Part shown: positions 28,373 to 37,872 of the stretch, in pieces
Layout: the number at the start of each line of letters is the position of its first letter
Position numbering within the stretch: the stretch's first letter is position 1
NCBI RefSeq assembly: GCF_024723255.1
Contig: NZ_JANIAC010000001.1
Coordinates: forward strand, 1,193,548-1,257,547
Direction: 5' to 3'
From: Aestuariibaculum sp. M13
Lineage (GTDB): Bacteria > Bacteroidota > Bacteroidia > Flavobacteriales > Flavobacteriaceae
Length of the DNA stretch: 64,000 bases
Notes under the pieces: generated by a model
What the model saw: only the letters and a program-made list of their open reading frames with translations
Told to the model about the DNA's origin: nothing
Database searches by the model: none
Made by a program: the position numbers and the translations under genes

Positions 28373-28393
28373 GCTCACTAAATTTTTTTCACC

Positions 28394-29254
28394 TTGTCGT
28401 TAAACTTACAAGACATTCCTCGGGTAAAAACGATTACTAAAGAGGACTTTATAAAGCATTATTTTTTACCACAAAAACCTGTGGTCATTGAACGTTTTAT
28501 AGAAGACTGGCCTGCTTACAGCAAATGGAGTTTAGATTACATGAAGGAACTTGGTGGCGATATTACCATTCCGTTGTATGACGACAGACCTGTAGATTAT
28601 AAAGAAGGGTTTAACGAGCCTCATGCCAGAATGAAACTTGGCGACTATATAGATTTGCTAAAACGCGAACCAACGAAATTCCGCATATTTTTATGGAATG
28701 CCATTAAGGAAATTCCTCAATTACAAGACGATTTTACCTTTCCTGACTTTGGTTTACGATTAATGAAAGGGATTCCAATGTTATTTTTTGGAGGACGTGA
28801 TTCGTACACTTTTATGCATTACGATATTGACCTGGCAAACATTTTTCACTTTCATTTTGAAGGTAAAAAACAGATTATACTATTCGACCAGAAACAAAAT
28901 CAATATTTATACAAAATACCATATTCATTAATTACCCGAGAAGATATTGACTTTAATAATCCGGATTTTAAAAAATGGCCCATGCTAAAAAAAGCAAAAG
29001 GGTTTCAAACGGAATTAAATCATGGTGAAGTTTTATATATGCCTGAAGGTTACTGGCACTATATGCGATATATAACACCTGGTTTTTCAATGAGCTTGCG
29101 TGCTATAGCAAGAAACCCAAAAAACTTCAGCAAAGCCGTTTCTAACCTAGTTTTTATGCGTAGCTTCGACAATGTCATGCGCCGCATTGGTGGCCAGAAA
29201 TGGATTGACTGGAAAAATAACCGGGCAATTGTTAAAACTCACAAAGCACTGTAA
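28394..29254 (+). CDS. JmjC/cupin-8-type oxygenase-like protein
   Basis: A 286-residue cupin-like JmjC-type protein, expected to be an Fe(II)/2-oxoglutarate hydroxylase. Early marks are PVVIERFIEDWPAYSKW; the metal site is HYD in TFMHYDIDLANIFHFHFEG and a distal His in MPEGYWHYM. The start codon is TTG, chosen because the next Met is too far into the domain and a promoter lies 22 bases upstream. The substrate (protein or small molecule) cannot be told. It stands alone, with a small secreted protein gene following. Confidence 0.82.
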   Translation: MSLNLQDIPRVKTITKEDFIKHYFLPQKPVVIERFIEDWPAYSKWSLDYMKELGGDITIPLYDDRPVDYKEGFNEPHARMKLGDYIDLLKREPTKFRIFLWNAIKEIPQLQDDFTFPDFGLRLMKGIPMLFFGGRDSYTFMHYDIDLANIFHFHFEGKKQIILFDQKQNQYLYKIPYSLITREDIDFNNPDFKKWPMLKKAKGFQTELNHGEVLYMPEGYWHYMRYITPGFSMSLRAIARNPKNFSKAVSNLVFMRSFDNVMRRIGGQKWIDWKNNRAIVKTHKAL

Positions 29255-29283
29255 ATAAATACGTCGTTTTATAAAAGTTATAA

Positions 29284-29291
29284 TATATTTG
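29284..29291 (+). promoter_or_regulatory. Promoter -7 element for the 164-residue outer membrane protein gene
   Basis: TATATTTG fits TAnnTTTG, 28 bases before the ATG at 29319. Confidence 0.6.
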
Positions 29292-29318
29292 TTTACCAAA
29301 AAAATCTAAAATCAAATT

Positions 29319-29813
29319 ATGAAAAAATTAATTTTATTAACTGTTGCCGTTCTTAGCTTCACATTTGCTAACGCTCAAGCTTACAATGGTGTTAACGATA
29401 ATAAATTTCAGGTTGGTGTTAACCTACAAGATAATGCAACAAGCATTAACCTTACTTACGATTATGGTCTTGGAGATAATATCTCAATTGGTTTATCATC
29501 GGCTTATGCATTAGGGGTAAATGAAGATATCGACGCTGATTTTGGTGATCGTTTTGACCTTAAAGGACGTTTTAATGCAAACTTAGGAAACGTTATTAAC
29601 ATTGATGAAAACTTCGATTTATACCCTGGTCTAAACTTAAGCCTTAAAAATTTTGGTGGTCATTTAGGAGCTCGATATTTCTTTACTGAAGGTTTCGGAG
29701 TTTACACTGAATTAAACACTCCATTAGCAAAGTACAAAACTGAAGATTTAACCCCTGCTGAAAAGTTACACAACCAGTTTACTGTTAGTTTTGGTATGTC
29801 TTTTAGCTTATAG
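29319..29813 (+). CDS. Small outer membrane beta-barrel protein (DUF6646-like)
   Basis: A 164-residue protein with a classic signal peptide (MKKLILLTVAVLSFTFANAQ), then eight or so amphipathic beta-strands ending in FSFGMSFSL-type sequence with a C-terminal hydrophobic residue, typical of a small outer membrane barrel. It resembles proteins annotated as DUF6646 in Flavobacteriia. The function is unknown. It has its own promoter and a strong terminator shared with recX. Confidence 0.75.
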   Translation: MKKLILLTVAVLSFTFANAQAYNGVNDNKFQVGVNLQDNATSINLTYDYGLGDNISIGLSSAYALGVNEDIDADFGDRFDLKGRFNANLGNVINIDENFDLYPGLNLSLKNFGGHLGARYFFTEGFGVYTELNTPLAKYKTEDLTPAEKLHNQFTVSFGMSFSL

Positions 29814-29837
29814 TTAAAAAAACTTAATATAGTTTAT

Positions 29838-29869
29838 AAAAAAGGTTAAGCAAGTGCTTAACCTTTTTT
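29838..29869. terminator. Bidirectional terminator between the barrel gene and recX
   Basis: A perfect 11-bp stem (29841-29851 with 29856-29866) with loop AAGT, extended by A:T pairs, lies between two convergent genes and ends both. Confidence 0.9.
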
Positions 29870-30344
29870 ATTTTATTAATTCGTTGGCCTTGTCGTAAAC
29901 CAGATAGGATTCCCAACCACGGTATAAAAAGTAATCGGCAAACTTCTTTTTCTTTTTATATACATTATTTTCTTTAATGCTCTCGGCCTTCTTCTCTGCT
30001 ATAGTATTAAATAATTCCAAATAGTCTTCATCATCAATGTCATTAAGAGCTTCCTGAATATTTATTTTACTAATATCCTTTTTCTTCAATTCAAATGAAA
30101 TTCGATTCTTACCCCAATGCTTTATTTTAAATTTTCCGCTGGCAAACTGTTTAGCATATCTAGATTCATTTAAAAAATTATGCTGAAGTAAATGCACAAC
30201 AATAACATCTATTGCCTCAGGTATCATATGCATTTGCATAAGCTTTTGAACCACTTCCTGATGACAACGCTCTTGGTAAGCACAGTAATGCTCTAGCTTA
30301 CTAATAGCTTCCTGAACCGTATATGTTTTTTTAGATTGTTGCAT
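29868..30344 (-). CDS. recX: RecA regulator RecX
   Basis: A 158-residue RecX protein, which binds RecA filaments and limits recombination. It is helical throughout with the three-helix repeats of the family: KLEHYCAYQERCHQEVVQKL, then LLQHNFLNESRYAKQFASGK, and KHWGKNRISFELKKK. It lies 41 bases after recO and probably in the porZ-recO-recX unit. RecA itself is not in the window. Confidence 0.92.
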   Translation of the reverse strand: MQQSKKTYTVQEAISKLEHYCAYQERCHQEVVQKLMQMHMIPEAIDVIVVHLLQHNFLNESRYAKQFASGKFKIKHWGKNRISFELKKKDISKINIQEALNDIDDEDYLELFNTIAEKKAESIKENNVYKKKKKFADYFLYRGWESYLVYDKANELIK

Positions 30345-30385
30345 TTAGGCACTAAAATAATAATTCTACTATTGTTGAAATATCC

Positions 30386-31105
30386 TTAACTAAAGACTTG
30401 ATTAAGTATTTCTAGGGATTTAGGTTTTCTGAAACTTTCTAAATGTAATTCGTAGTACTGTAAAAGCATATTCAAAAACGACTGGCGTTGTTTACCTGTG
30501 ATTTTTACAGAAGATAAATCGTTAAAAGACATGCCTAAAAGTTCTTTTAAGAGTTTTAAATTATCACCTGAAACCGACGACTTTCCATATTCCTTTAAAT
30601 CAAACATACCATCAGCCAAATTAAAATATGGAAAATCGATAGTTGAAGTATCAGGATAAAATCCTAAGTATTTTGTAAGATTCAATAGAAATAACAAATG
30701 AAAATTTGAAAAATCGGACTGTTCGTCCAACCACAAAAGGGCTGTTTCCAAGTAACTATATAATGTTTCATTCTGCTCTTCTTCGCGTAAAGCAGAATAT
30801 AATACCTCAGCCAGAAACATGACTATAGAACTCTTTAAGATATGCGTGTGTAAACTAGAGTAAACATGAATAGGCTTAGATTCTTTTACAATTTGCAAAG
30901 AGCGATTCTCTGCGTAATTTATTATCAATTGCAATTGCGATAATAACTGAAAATAAGCCACTTTATTTACAGATTTTTTACTCTTTAATACACCTTTAAG
31001 TAAAAAGCCTACAACACCTAATTCCTGTGTGTAACAGGTAACAATTAAATCGTTATCCTTATATTTTAGTTTAGAAAGAACAATGGCATTTGTGGTAACA
31101 AGCAT
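30386..31105 (-). CDS. recO: DNA repair protein RecO
   Basis: A 239-residue RecO, the recombination mediator that loads RecA onto SSB-coated single-stranded DNA with RecR. The N-terminal OB-fold (TTNAIVLSKLKYKDNDLIVT, YTQELGVVGFLLKGV) and the helical C-terminal half match the family; the zinc-binding cysteines of some RecO proteins are absent, as is usual in Bacteroidota. Its start overlaps the porZ stop by one base, so the genes are translationally coupled. Confidence 0.93.
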   Translation of the reverse strand: MLVTTNAIVLSKLKYKDNDLIVTCYTQELGVVGFLLKGVLKSKKSVNKVAYFQLLSQLQLIINYAENRSLQIVKESKPIHVYSSLHTHILKSSIVMFLAEVLYSALREEEQNETLYSYLETALLWLDEQSDFSNFHLLFLLNLTKYLGFYPDTSTIDFPYFNLADGMFDLKEYGKSSVSGDNLKLLKELLGMSFNDLSSVKITGKQRQSFLNMLLQYYELHLESFRKPKSLEILNQVFS

Positions 31106-33465
31106 TATCGAACTACCATTATTTTTAGAACTTTCGTTTCATAGGTATCTAAATCGGAAAGCATCACTAAATAAACTCCAGAAGCTACAACATTATTCGC
31201 TAAATTTTTACCATTCCAATAAGCCGTACCTCCATCTATTTCCAAATTATAACCACTATAACGCTGATTAACTCTCGATTGCCCCTCGGCCACTAGATTT
31301 CCTTCTATATCTGTTATCTTGATATTAACATTCTCTGAAATGTCTTTAATTTTAACTTTCTTTTCTACAATATCAAAACCGGGTCTAACAGGATTGGGAT
31401 AAGCATAAGCATTTTCCAAAGTTTCAAGAACACCAGAACTTCCAGATTGAAAAGATACCAATCCACGTGTTGTAGCTATATATACAATACCGTTAACATC
31501 ATCTATCGAAATATCTCGAATGCTGTTAGATGGTAACGGAGAATTGTCTGTCGTAAAATGATAAATCGTTTTCTGGCCGTCGGATGAAAAATAAAAAATT
31601 CCAGAATCACTAGTTCCAATCCATTTATTATTCGAACCATCCACTTTTATATCTGTAATAAACTGTTGATACAACAATTCTTTAGCAATACCATCTTCTT
31701 CAATGATAATTTCATCAACCTGAATATTGTCATTTTCAAAAAAATTTGAAGTATTATATAATACACGCAACCCTCTAAATGTTCCTATCCAAAGTTGATT
31801 TCTTTTATCTAATGCTATGGCTGAAGCAAAAGTAACTGGCATATTTTCTTCTTCCTTATATATTCCTTTAACCAAAGGATTTCCTCCATTTTCATTAAAA
31901 GCTATTACACCATATGAATAACCTGCAGTCATCCACTTTGTTCCATTATTATCAACGATAATATCTTTAAATCCATTATTAGAAAACGCATCTGGAATAA
32001 TTTTATTCAAAGTATATGATGTCCATTTATTATTACTAATATTAAAAGATTTAAGTTGATTGTCTACTATACCTGAGGTTGTCCATAAAACTCCTTGATT
32101 ATCGAAACTAATTGCTCCTACCCTAACATCAATATAGTTTGGATTATTAGACAACACTAACGACTCTAAACCACTGTTAGTTTCGTTATATAAAAAAGTG
32201 GGAGTCTCTTCGTTTATTTCTAGCAACCCATTGAAAAAAGAACTAATGAACACCTGACTATCTTTAAAAGGATTAACAGCTATATAATTTAAAGATTTAG
32301 CTTCTAATACATCGCTATAAGATGTATTTATCCATTCTTCTCGAATTAAATGACTAATACCCCTCCTATGTGGTCCTCCATTAGTATAAGGGTTATAAAA
32401 TAAATCATATTCTCCATAAACAACCCACACACCATTAGGTGTTGCCTGTAAGGAAAAAGGGATATTTAAAAGTGGGCCTTGCGGATGTACTTCCTCAAAA
32501 GCAACTGGGTTTAATAATTCTGTCTTTAAAACTCCAAAATTTTTGGTTCCAATGTATACATAGCTATCCCCAATTGTCGCTGACGTAAACTCAGTTGGAA
32601 AATTATTTGTATCTACTACCGCTTGAGACAAAAGATTAAAGGTCGAATCATAAAAAAAAACTTGATTTTTAGTTGTAACTATCATATTTTCATTCACTTT
32701 TCGCAAATCCAATGGCTGATCTTGATATAATGATAATTCAGTTAAAATACCATTTTCTACTCTAAAAAGTCTTTTATCTGACCTTACTGCATATAAATCA
32801 TCTGTTTGAGACTCTATTCCTGTAAAATTCCCTGTCGTTACTGTTTCCCAATTACTAAAATCAATTAGATTTGTGTTAGTTGTCAATGCTCTTCTTATTC
32901 CATTGCTTCCAGAACAAGCAGCATATATATAATCCTGATAAATTGTGGTTTGATTTACTTGAATCTGAGAACCTCCATCACCAATAAAATAAGTGTCTCC
33001 GAATTCTAATCGTGCTAAATCGAACACTGAAATTCCATAATTAGTTGAAATGTATACTAAATTATTATAAGCGCTAAAATGATTAATTCTTTTACTTGTT
33101 GGCGGAATTGTTGGCTTATCAATAATATCTACTACGGTTAAAACATTCTCACTATTATCAAAAACAATTTCCATCAAGCCATTTTCATACCCAACAACTA
33201 AAAGTTCGTAAACATCACTGTAATAAATCGTTGAAATAGTTTCTCCAGACAAACCATTAACCGTTGTAATTTCTTCTAATTGATTAGTTTCTGTATCTAA
33301 ACTAAAAATCGCATTTTCTGAAGCCGCATAAACTTTATTGTTCCCTTGAGCGACTTCCTTAATGTTATAATATGAAAAATGACCTTGCCAAGATGCGGAA
33401 AAATCTTGAGCGAAGTGACAAACAGGAATTATGAAAAATATAAATAGGACTAACTTTTTGAACAT
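31105..33465 (-). CDS. porZ: PorZ-like type IX secretion protein with beta-propellers
   Basis: A 786-residue secreted protein with a signal peptide (1-19), two series of two-component-regulator-type beta-propeller blades (for example GVLWTTSGI, NQLWIGTFRGLRVL, NNKWIGTSDSGIFYF) and a C-terminal type A sorting domain (YPNPVRPGF to the end). PorZ sits on the cell surface in the type IX secretion attachment complex and helps deliver anionic lipopolysaccharide to cargo. The gene next to recO is a frequent arrangement in Bacteroidota. The propeller-plus-tail architecture is clear; the exact role is by homology. Confidence 0.85.
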   Translation of the reverse strand: MFKKLVLFIFFIIPVCHFAQDFSASWQGHFSYYNIKEVAQGNNKVYAASENAIFSLDTETNQLEEITTVNGLSGETISTIYYSDVYELLVVGYENGLMEIVFDNSENVLTVVDIIDKPTIPPTSKRINHFSAYNNLVYISTNYGISVFDLARLEFGDTYFIGDGGSQIQVNQTTIYQDYIYAACSGSNGIRRALTTNTNLIDFSNWETVTTGNFTGIESQTDDLYAVRSDKRLFRVENGILTELSLYQDQPLDLRKVNENMIVTTKNQVFFYDSTFNLLSQAVVDTNNFPTEFTSATIGDSYVYIGTKNFGVLKTELLNPVAFEEVHPQGPLLNIPFSLQATPNGVWVVYGEYDLFYNPYTNGGPHRRGISHLIREEWINTSYSDVLEAKSLNYIAVNPFKDSQVFISSFFNGLLEINEETPTFLYNETNSGLESLVLSNNPNYIDVRVGAISFDNQGVLWTTSGIVDNQLKSFNISNNKWTSYTLNKIIPDAFSNNGFKDIIVDNNGTKWMTAGYSYGVIAFNENGGNPLVKGIYKEEENMPVTFASAIALDKRNQLWIGTFRGLRVLYNTSNFFENDNIQVDEIIIEEDGIAKELLYQQFITDIKVDGSNNKWIGTSDSGIFYFSSDGQKTIYHFTTDNSPLPSNSIRDISIDDVNGIVYIATTRGLVSFQSGSSGVLETLENAYAYPNPVRPGFDIVEKKVKIKDISENVNIKITDIEGNLVAEGQSRVNQRYSGYNLEIDGGTAYWNGKNLANNVVASGVYLVMLSDLDTYETKVLKIMVVR

Positions 33466-33483
33466 ATAAACCTTTTAATTGGT

Positions 33484-33491
33484 CAAATATA
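33484..33491 (-). promoter_or_regulatory. Promoter -7 element for porZ-recO-recX
   Basis: Minus-strand TATATTTG fits TAnnTTTG, about 20 bases before the porZ ATG, right after the gdhA terminator. Confidence 0.6.
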
Positions 33492-33537
33492 TTTATTACT
33501 AACGAGTTTTACCTGAAAATCATATAAATTCAAATAA

Positions 33538-33566
33538 AAAAGCTTCCTGAAATTCAGAAAGCTTTT
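33538..33566 (-). terminator. Terminator after gdhA
   Basis: A 14-bp stem (33538-33551 with 33553-33566; one G-U pair when read on the minus strand) with a single-base loop is followed on the minus strand by a T run. A very tight loop means that the closing pairs are probably open. Confidence 0.85.
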
Positions 33567-33590
33567 AAACTATTTAATTAGGTTAATCTA

Positions 33591-34937
33591 TTAAACAACA
33601 CCTTGTGCTAACATAGCATCGGCAACTTTAACAAATCCTGCAATATTTGCACCTTTTACATAATCGATGTAACCATCTTCACCTTTTCCGTAAGTAATAC
33701 AAGCATCGTGAATATTAGCCATAATCTCTTTTAATTTCTTATCAACTTCTTCTCTTGTCCAGTTGAATCGTAACGAGTTCTGAGTCATCTCCAATCCTGA
33801 AGTTGCAACACCACCTGCATTTGATGCCTTACCTGGAGCAAATAAGATTCTTGCTTCATGGAATGCTACAATTGCTTCTTTAGTAGATGGCATATTTGCT
33901 CCCTCACTAACGCAGATACAACCATTTGCTAAAAGCATTTTTGCATCCTCTTCATGAAGTTCGTTTTGTGTAGCACATGGTAATGCAATATCACATTTTA
34001 CACCCCAAGGTGTTTTACCTTCAACAAATTGAGCAGAAGGATAAACCTTAACATACTCGCTAATTCTTTCTCTTTTTACGTTTTTAAGATTCATAACATA
34101 TGCCAACTTCTCAGCATCAATACCATCAGCATCATAAATGTATCCTGAAGAATCTGATAGGGTTAACACTTTACCTCCTAGTTGTAAAATTTTCTCGGCA
34201 GCATATTGCGCAACGTTTCCTGAACCTGAAATCACAACATTTTTACCTTCAATCGTGTCATTTTTAGTTTTAAGCATATTTTCTGCAAAATATACCGCAC
34301 CGTAACCCGTTGCTTCAGGTCTGATTAACGAACCTCCCCAAGACAATCCTTTACCAGTTAAAACCCCAGTAAACTCATTTCTTAGTTTTTTATACATTCC
34401 GAAAAGGTATCCAATTTCACGAGCTCCAACACCAATATCTCCAGCAGGAACATCGGTATTTGGTCCAATATGTCTGAATAATTCACTCATAAAGGCGTGG
34501 CAGAAACGCATGATTTCATTATCGCTCTTTCCTTTAGGATCGAAATCACTTCCTCCTTTACCACCACCCATTGGTAATGTGGTTAAACTATTTTTAAATA
34601 CCTGCTCGAAAGCCAAGAATTTCAAAATACTTAAATTAACCGTTGGATGAAAACGTAATCCTCCCTTATACGGTCCAATAGCGGAGTTCATTTGAATACG
34701 GTAACCTCTGTTAACCTGTATTTCTCCTGCATCATCTACCCAACAAACTCTAAACGTGATAACACGCTCTGGCTCAACCATTCTTAAAAGAATGTTTTTA
34801 CCATAATAAATATCATGCTCTACAATGTAAGGAATAACTGTTTCTGCTACTTCCTCTACAGCCTGTAAAAACTCTGGTTCATGACCATTACGCTCTTTAA
34901 CTTGATCTAAAAAAGCTTCAATGTTACTTTTCATCAA
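33591..34937 (-). CDS. gdhA: Glutamate dehydrogenase (probably NADP-dependent)
   Basis: A 448-residue glutamate dehydrogenase of the hexameric class, making glutamate from 2-oxoglutarate and ammonia. The marks are GPYKGGLRFHPTVNLSILKF, the catalytic lysine region LPMGGGKGGSDFDPKGKSD, PAGDIGVGAREIGYLFGMYK, and the Rossmann motif GSGNVAQYAAEKI. Length and sequence fit the NADP(H) GdhA type, although coenzyme choice is not certain from motifs. It stands alone between a long upstream region and a strong terminator. Confidence 0.96.
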   Translation of the reverse strand: MMKSNIEAFLDQVKERNGHEPEFLQAVEEVAETVIPYIVEHDIYYGKNILLRMVEPERVITFRVCWVDDAGEIQVNRGYRIQMNSAIGPYKGGLRFHPTVNLSILKFLAFEQVFKNSLTTLPMGGGKGGSDFDPKGKSDNEIMRFCHAFMSELFRHIGPNTDVPAGDIGVGAREIGYLFGMYKKLRNEFTGVLTGKGLSWGGSLIRPEATGYGAVYFAENMLKTKNDTIEGKNVVISGSGNVAQYAAEKILQLGGKVLTLSDSSGYIYDADGIDAEKLAYVMNLKNVKRERISEYVKVYPSAQFVEGKTPWGVKCDIALPCATQNELHEEDAKMLLANGCICVSEGANMPSTKEAIVAFHEARILFAPGKASNAGGVATSGLEMTQNSLRFNWTREEVDKKLKEIMANIHDACITYGKGEDGYIDYVKGANIAGFVKVADAMLAQGVV

Positions 34938-35221
34938 TTACTTTAATGTTTTAGTTTAACAAAAAACTGTATAAAAAGCTCAATTTTGGTTTAAGACGAA
35001 ATTTTATTTACGAGTTTCAATCCCTTCAAAAAAGCCGTCAAATTATTGAATATACAATTTATCGCCACAAATATACGTTATCTTTAAAAATAATGCATTT
35101 ATTTTTTGAATTTGATAACATATATTTTTCATTTAATCTTGTACCAAGTTATAATATTTGTTTCTAAGGGCAGTTTTTTTATATTTGTTTTAACAATGGC
35201 TCCATTAAACAAACTACTATC
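34938..35221. promoter_or_regulatory. Divergent region between gdhA and the THC0290-like gene
   Basis: This 284-bp AT-rich stretch holds the plus-strand promoter at 35157-35187. I saw no clear element for gdhA and no gene. Confidence 0.5.
35157..35187 (+). promoter_or_regulatory. Promoter with -33 and -7 elements for the 276-residue protein gene
   Basis: TTTG at 35157-35160 and TATATTTG at 35180-35187 are 19 bases apart, which fits the Bacteroidota sigma-A consensus. The ATG at 35222 is 35 bases on. Confidence 0.7.
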
Positions 35222-36052
35222 ATGCTTAACTTTAAGTGTTTAGCCCTGCTTTTTTTTATGTTTGTTACAACTCAAACTATGTTTTCTCAGCTTGGGTTTT
35301 CTCACGAAATTGGTGCTATTATTGGTCCCGTGGAGTTTCGATCAGATTTTGGAAGCCGTAATGAAGAAGCTACCAACCTTGGCAATTCAGGTATCGGCAT
35401 TGGACTCATTCATTACATCAGTTTTGCTTATACTGCAGATTGTAACTGCTACTCTACCGACACTTATTTTAATGACCATTTTAAACTACGAAGTGAAATC
35501 TCATATAACTACACACGCTTGGACCATCATGGTTTTTGGGTCGCTCCAGATAAAACAAGTGTTGAAGCTGACAAACTAAGAGCACATAGTGGCGCAGCAG
35601 AGAATTTCGATATTGGTATGCAATTGGAATATTTTCCTTTGAGTATTCGTTCATTTCAAGCCTTTGCTTACAGAGTCGCTCCTTTTGTTAGTTTAGGAGT
35701 TCATTATACCTCTTACCATCCAAAAGCAAGTACCAGATATAATAATCCGAATCCTGATGCTTATGGTGATATTTATGACCAATCTAACCTTTACCCCTAT
35801 TGGTTCAATGCCTATAATGCAGGAGAAGCACCTTACCCAATTAACATTGACGGTGGCAGTACTTGGTCTGTTGTAAGTAGTATTGGAGCTCGTTACAAAC
35901 TTGGCATTTTATCTGATCTTATGATAGATTTAAGATGGCAATATTACTTTAGTGATTGGATTGACGGATTTGACCACAACTGGAGAAACTACGACCGTAA
36001 AAACGACTGGTTGGTTTGGTTAAACTTTGGCTATGTATATTATCTGGACTAG
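35222..36052 (+). CDS. Outer membrane protein of unknown function (THC0290_0291-like)
   Basis: A 276-residue protein with a signal peptide (about 1-22, ending FSQ). The rest is beta-rich with many aromatic residues (RSEISYNYTRLDHHGFW, YFSDWIDGFDHNWRNY) and ends in a strand (FGYVYYLD), as in an outer membrane barrel. A pair of cysteines lies in DCNCYSTDTYF near residue 78. It resembles a Flavobacteriia family annotated as THC0290_0291 (recalled, not checked). The function is unknown. Confidence 0.75.
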   Translation: MLNFKCLALLFFMFVTTQTMFSQLGFSHEIGAIIGPVEFRSDFGSRNEEATNLGNSGIGIGLIHYISFAYTADCNCYSTDTYFNDHFKLRSEISYNYTRLDHHGFWVAPDKTSVEADKLRAHSGAAENFDIGMQLEYFPLSIRSFQAFAYRVAPFVSLGVHYTSYHPKASTRYNNPNPDAYGDIYDQSNLYPYWFNAYNAGEAPYPINIDGGSTWSVVSSIGARYKLGILSDLMIDLRWQYYFSDWIDGFDHNWRNYDRKNDWLVWLNFGYVYYLD

Positions 36053-36146
36053 TTCCCTTTTATTTACTGTCAAGTTTACTAAGATTTATTGCCGAAGTTC
36101 TCAACAATAGTTACCTTTATCATATATCTTAATTAAGCCTCTTGAC

Positions 36147-36869
36147 ATGTCTTTTAAACCATTACTCACAGCCTTTTGTATTGTCTTATTATTGTTTTCA
36201 TGTAATGAAGATAGTAATACAACATTTTCAATTATTACGGTTACTACAGACAATAACAAATTAGTTGAAATAAACATTCCCAAAGCCGAGGGCTCCAACG
36301 AGATTTCAAAAAACATAAATAATGAAATAAACAAAGTTGTTTCGGCATCATTACACATTGGAGAAGAAACGCCTAATGCTGAAGCTTCAATTGAAGAAAA
36401 CATTGAAAAGTTTAATACCGAATACAATGATTTTGCAAAAGATTTTCCTGAAAGCACTTTCCCTTGGGAAGCTCAAATTGATGGCGAAGTTATATTTCAA
36501 TCACCTGAACTAATCAGTATATCAATTACCTCTTATACAAATACAGGCGGTGCTCACGGCAATGTTCTTATTTCGTTTTTAAATTTGGACGCTCGAACAG
36601 GCAACCGAATTGCAAATGAAGAACTGTTTAATAATGAAAAGGATTTTGAAACTATAGCCAAAACCTATTTCGATAAATCGATTGAAGATAAAAATACGCT
36701 TTTTGAACCTGAAAACTTTCAACTTGCTCAAAATATAGGATTCAGTGAAGAAGGACTTATTATGCTTTACAACACCTACGAAATAGCACCATATTCAGCA
36801 GGAATTATAGAATATACAATTCCCGCCGAAGAGGTCAATTCCTTATTAGCTATTAATAGCCCTTACTAA
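36147..36869 (+). CDS. DUF4163/DUF3298 (RsiV-like) lipoprotein
   Basis: A 240-residue lipoprotein with lipobox LLFSC (Cys about residue 19). It contains a DUF4163-type domain followed by DUF3298, with the typical NTGGAHGN motif and the C-terminal APYSAGIIEYTIPAEEV. RsiV anti-sigma factors use this fold to bind lysozyme, but this protein has no anti-sigma segment, so only a cell-surface binding role can be suggested. Its 3' end overlaps the convergent DinB-like gene by 24 bases. Confidence 0.82.
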   Translation: MSFKPLLTAFCIVLLLFSCNEDSNTTFSIITVTTDNNKLVEINIPKAEGSNEISKNINNEINKVVSASLHIGEETPNAEASIEENIEKFNTEYNDFAKDFPESTFPWEAQIDGEVIFQSPELISISITSYTNTGGAHGNVLISFLNLDARTGNRIANEELFNNEKDFETIAKTYFDKSIEDKNTLFEPENFQLAQNIGFSEEGLIMLYNTYEIAPYSAGIIEYTIPAEEVNSLLAINSPY

Positions 36870-37310
36870 AGCCATTACATAACCGAGATGCATACCTTCG
36901 TGAAATAAAATAAAATCGAAAGCATCTTCAATTGTGTTTAATGTATTTCCAGTTGTAGAAACCGTATAACTGTTAAACGTTTTAAACACCCCATTTTCAA
37001 CATCCTCTTTTGTTTTTTCTAAAGTTGAAAGCAACAAAGCTTTAATGTTGTTAACTTCCTCTTGAGAAACAACTCCTTCAGGCTTTGTTCCTTTCATATA
37101 TTTTGAAATCATAACCTCATCAACCATCATTGGCAAACCCGATAACTTATATGCTAATAATTGCTGAGTAACCACAATATGGCCAATATTCCAAATAATG
37201 TTATTATTGAATCCTTCAGGAACTTTATTTAAATCCTCAAGTGAAGTATTTTCTAAAAACTGTCCAAAAAATTGTCTTGTTTTAGCTAAAATGTCTAATG
37301 TAAACTGCAT
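36846..37310 (-). CDS. DinB/YfiT-like putative metal-dependent protein
   Basis: A 154-residue four-helix protein of the DinB superfamily. The metal-site histidines are visible: WNIGHIVVTQQLL in helix 2 and FHEGMHLGYVM near the C-terminus. Members include thiol-dependent transferases and many proteins without known substrate, so no reaction is given. It is a single gene, convergent with the RsiV-like gene. Confidence 0.85.
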   Translation of the reverse strand: MQFTLDILAKTRQFFGQFLENTSLEDLNKVPEGFNNNIIWNIGHIVVTQQLLAYKLSGLPMMVDEVMISKYMKGTKPEGVVSQEEVNNIKALLLSTLEKTKEDVENGVFKTFNSYTVSTTGNTLNTIEDAFDFILFHEGMHLGYVMALVRAINS

Positions 37311-37388
37311 ACCTTATTTTTTTGATAAATATACTTTAAATGACAAAATTACTTTTATTTTGGTATAAATTTTTACAAAAATAGGATT

Positions 37389-37736
37389 ATGAAAAAAGTA
37401 TATTACCTAAAAACATGTAGTACCTGTATACGAATTTTAAAAGAGTTAAATCTTCCTTCCGACTTTATTTTACAGGATATAAAAACCGAAGAAATAACCG
37501 TTAAACAATTAGAAGAGATGCATGCACTTTCAGGTAGCTACGAAGCCCTTTTTAGTAAACGTTCAAAACTTTACAAAGAAATGGATTTAAAGAACCAAGA
37601 TCTTACTGAACGTGATTATAAAAACTACATTTTGGAGCATTACACCTTTTTAAGTCGTCCGGTAATTATAATAGATAATAACATTTTTATAGGGAATAGT
37701 AAAAAAACCGTTGAAGCCATAAAAGCAGCTTTGTAA
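37389..37736 (+). CDS. ArsC/Spx-family thioredoxin-like protein
   Basis: A 115-residue protein of the ArsC/Spx/YffB family. It has the redox motif CSTC (residues 10-13) in a thioredoxin-like fold, an insert of helices, and the conserved Arg in FLSRPVIIIDN. True arsenate reductases of this type use one Cys and three Arg; here CxxC and a single clear Arg make a general redox or regulatory role as likely. No arsenic genes are next to it. Confidence 0.8.
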   Translation: MKKVYYLKTCSTCIRILKELNLPSDFILQDIKTEEITVKQLEEMHALSGSYEALFSKRSKLYKEMDLKNQDLTERDYKNYILEHYTFLSRPVIIIDNNIFIGNSKKTVEAIKAAL

Positions 37737-37872
37737 AATATATTTCATTACCCCAAAAACAGGAATTTTCGAAAACATTTGTAACAAAATTCTTAAAACC
37801 ACAACTAATCAATAAAACCTTACTTTTTAGGGTTTTGAAACAAACTATCATCTTAACTTAATTTTATTAACC

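Noticed and set aside
35262-35579. 105-codon frame overlapping the 276-residue outer membrane protein gene
   Set aside because: It is in another frame of a well-supported signal-peptide-bearing gene and has no start signals of its own.
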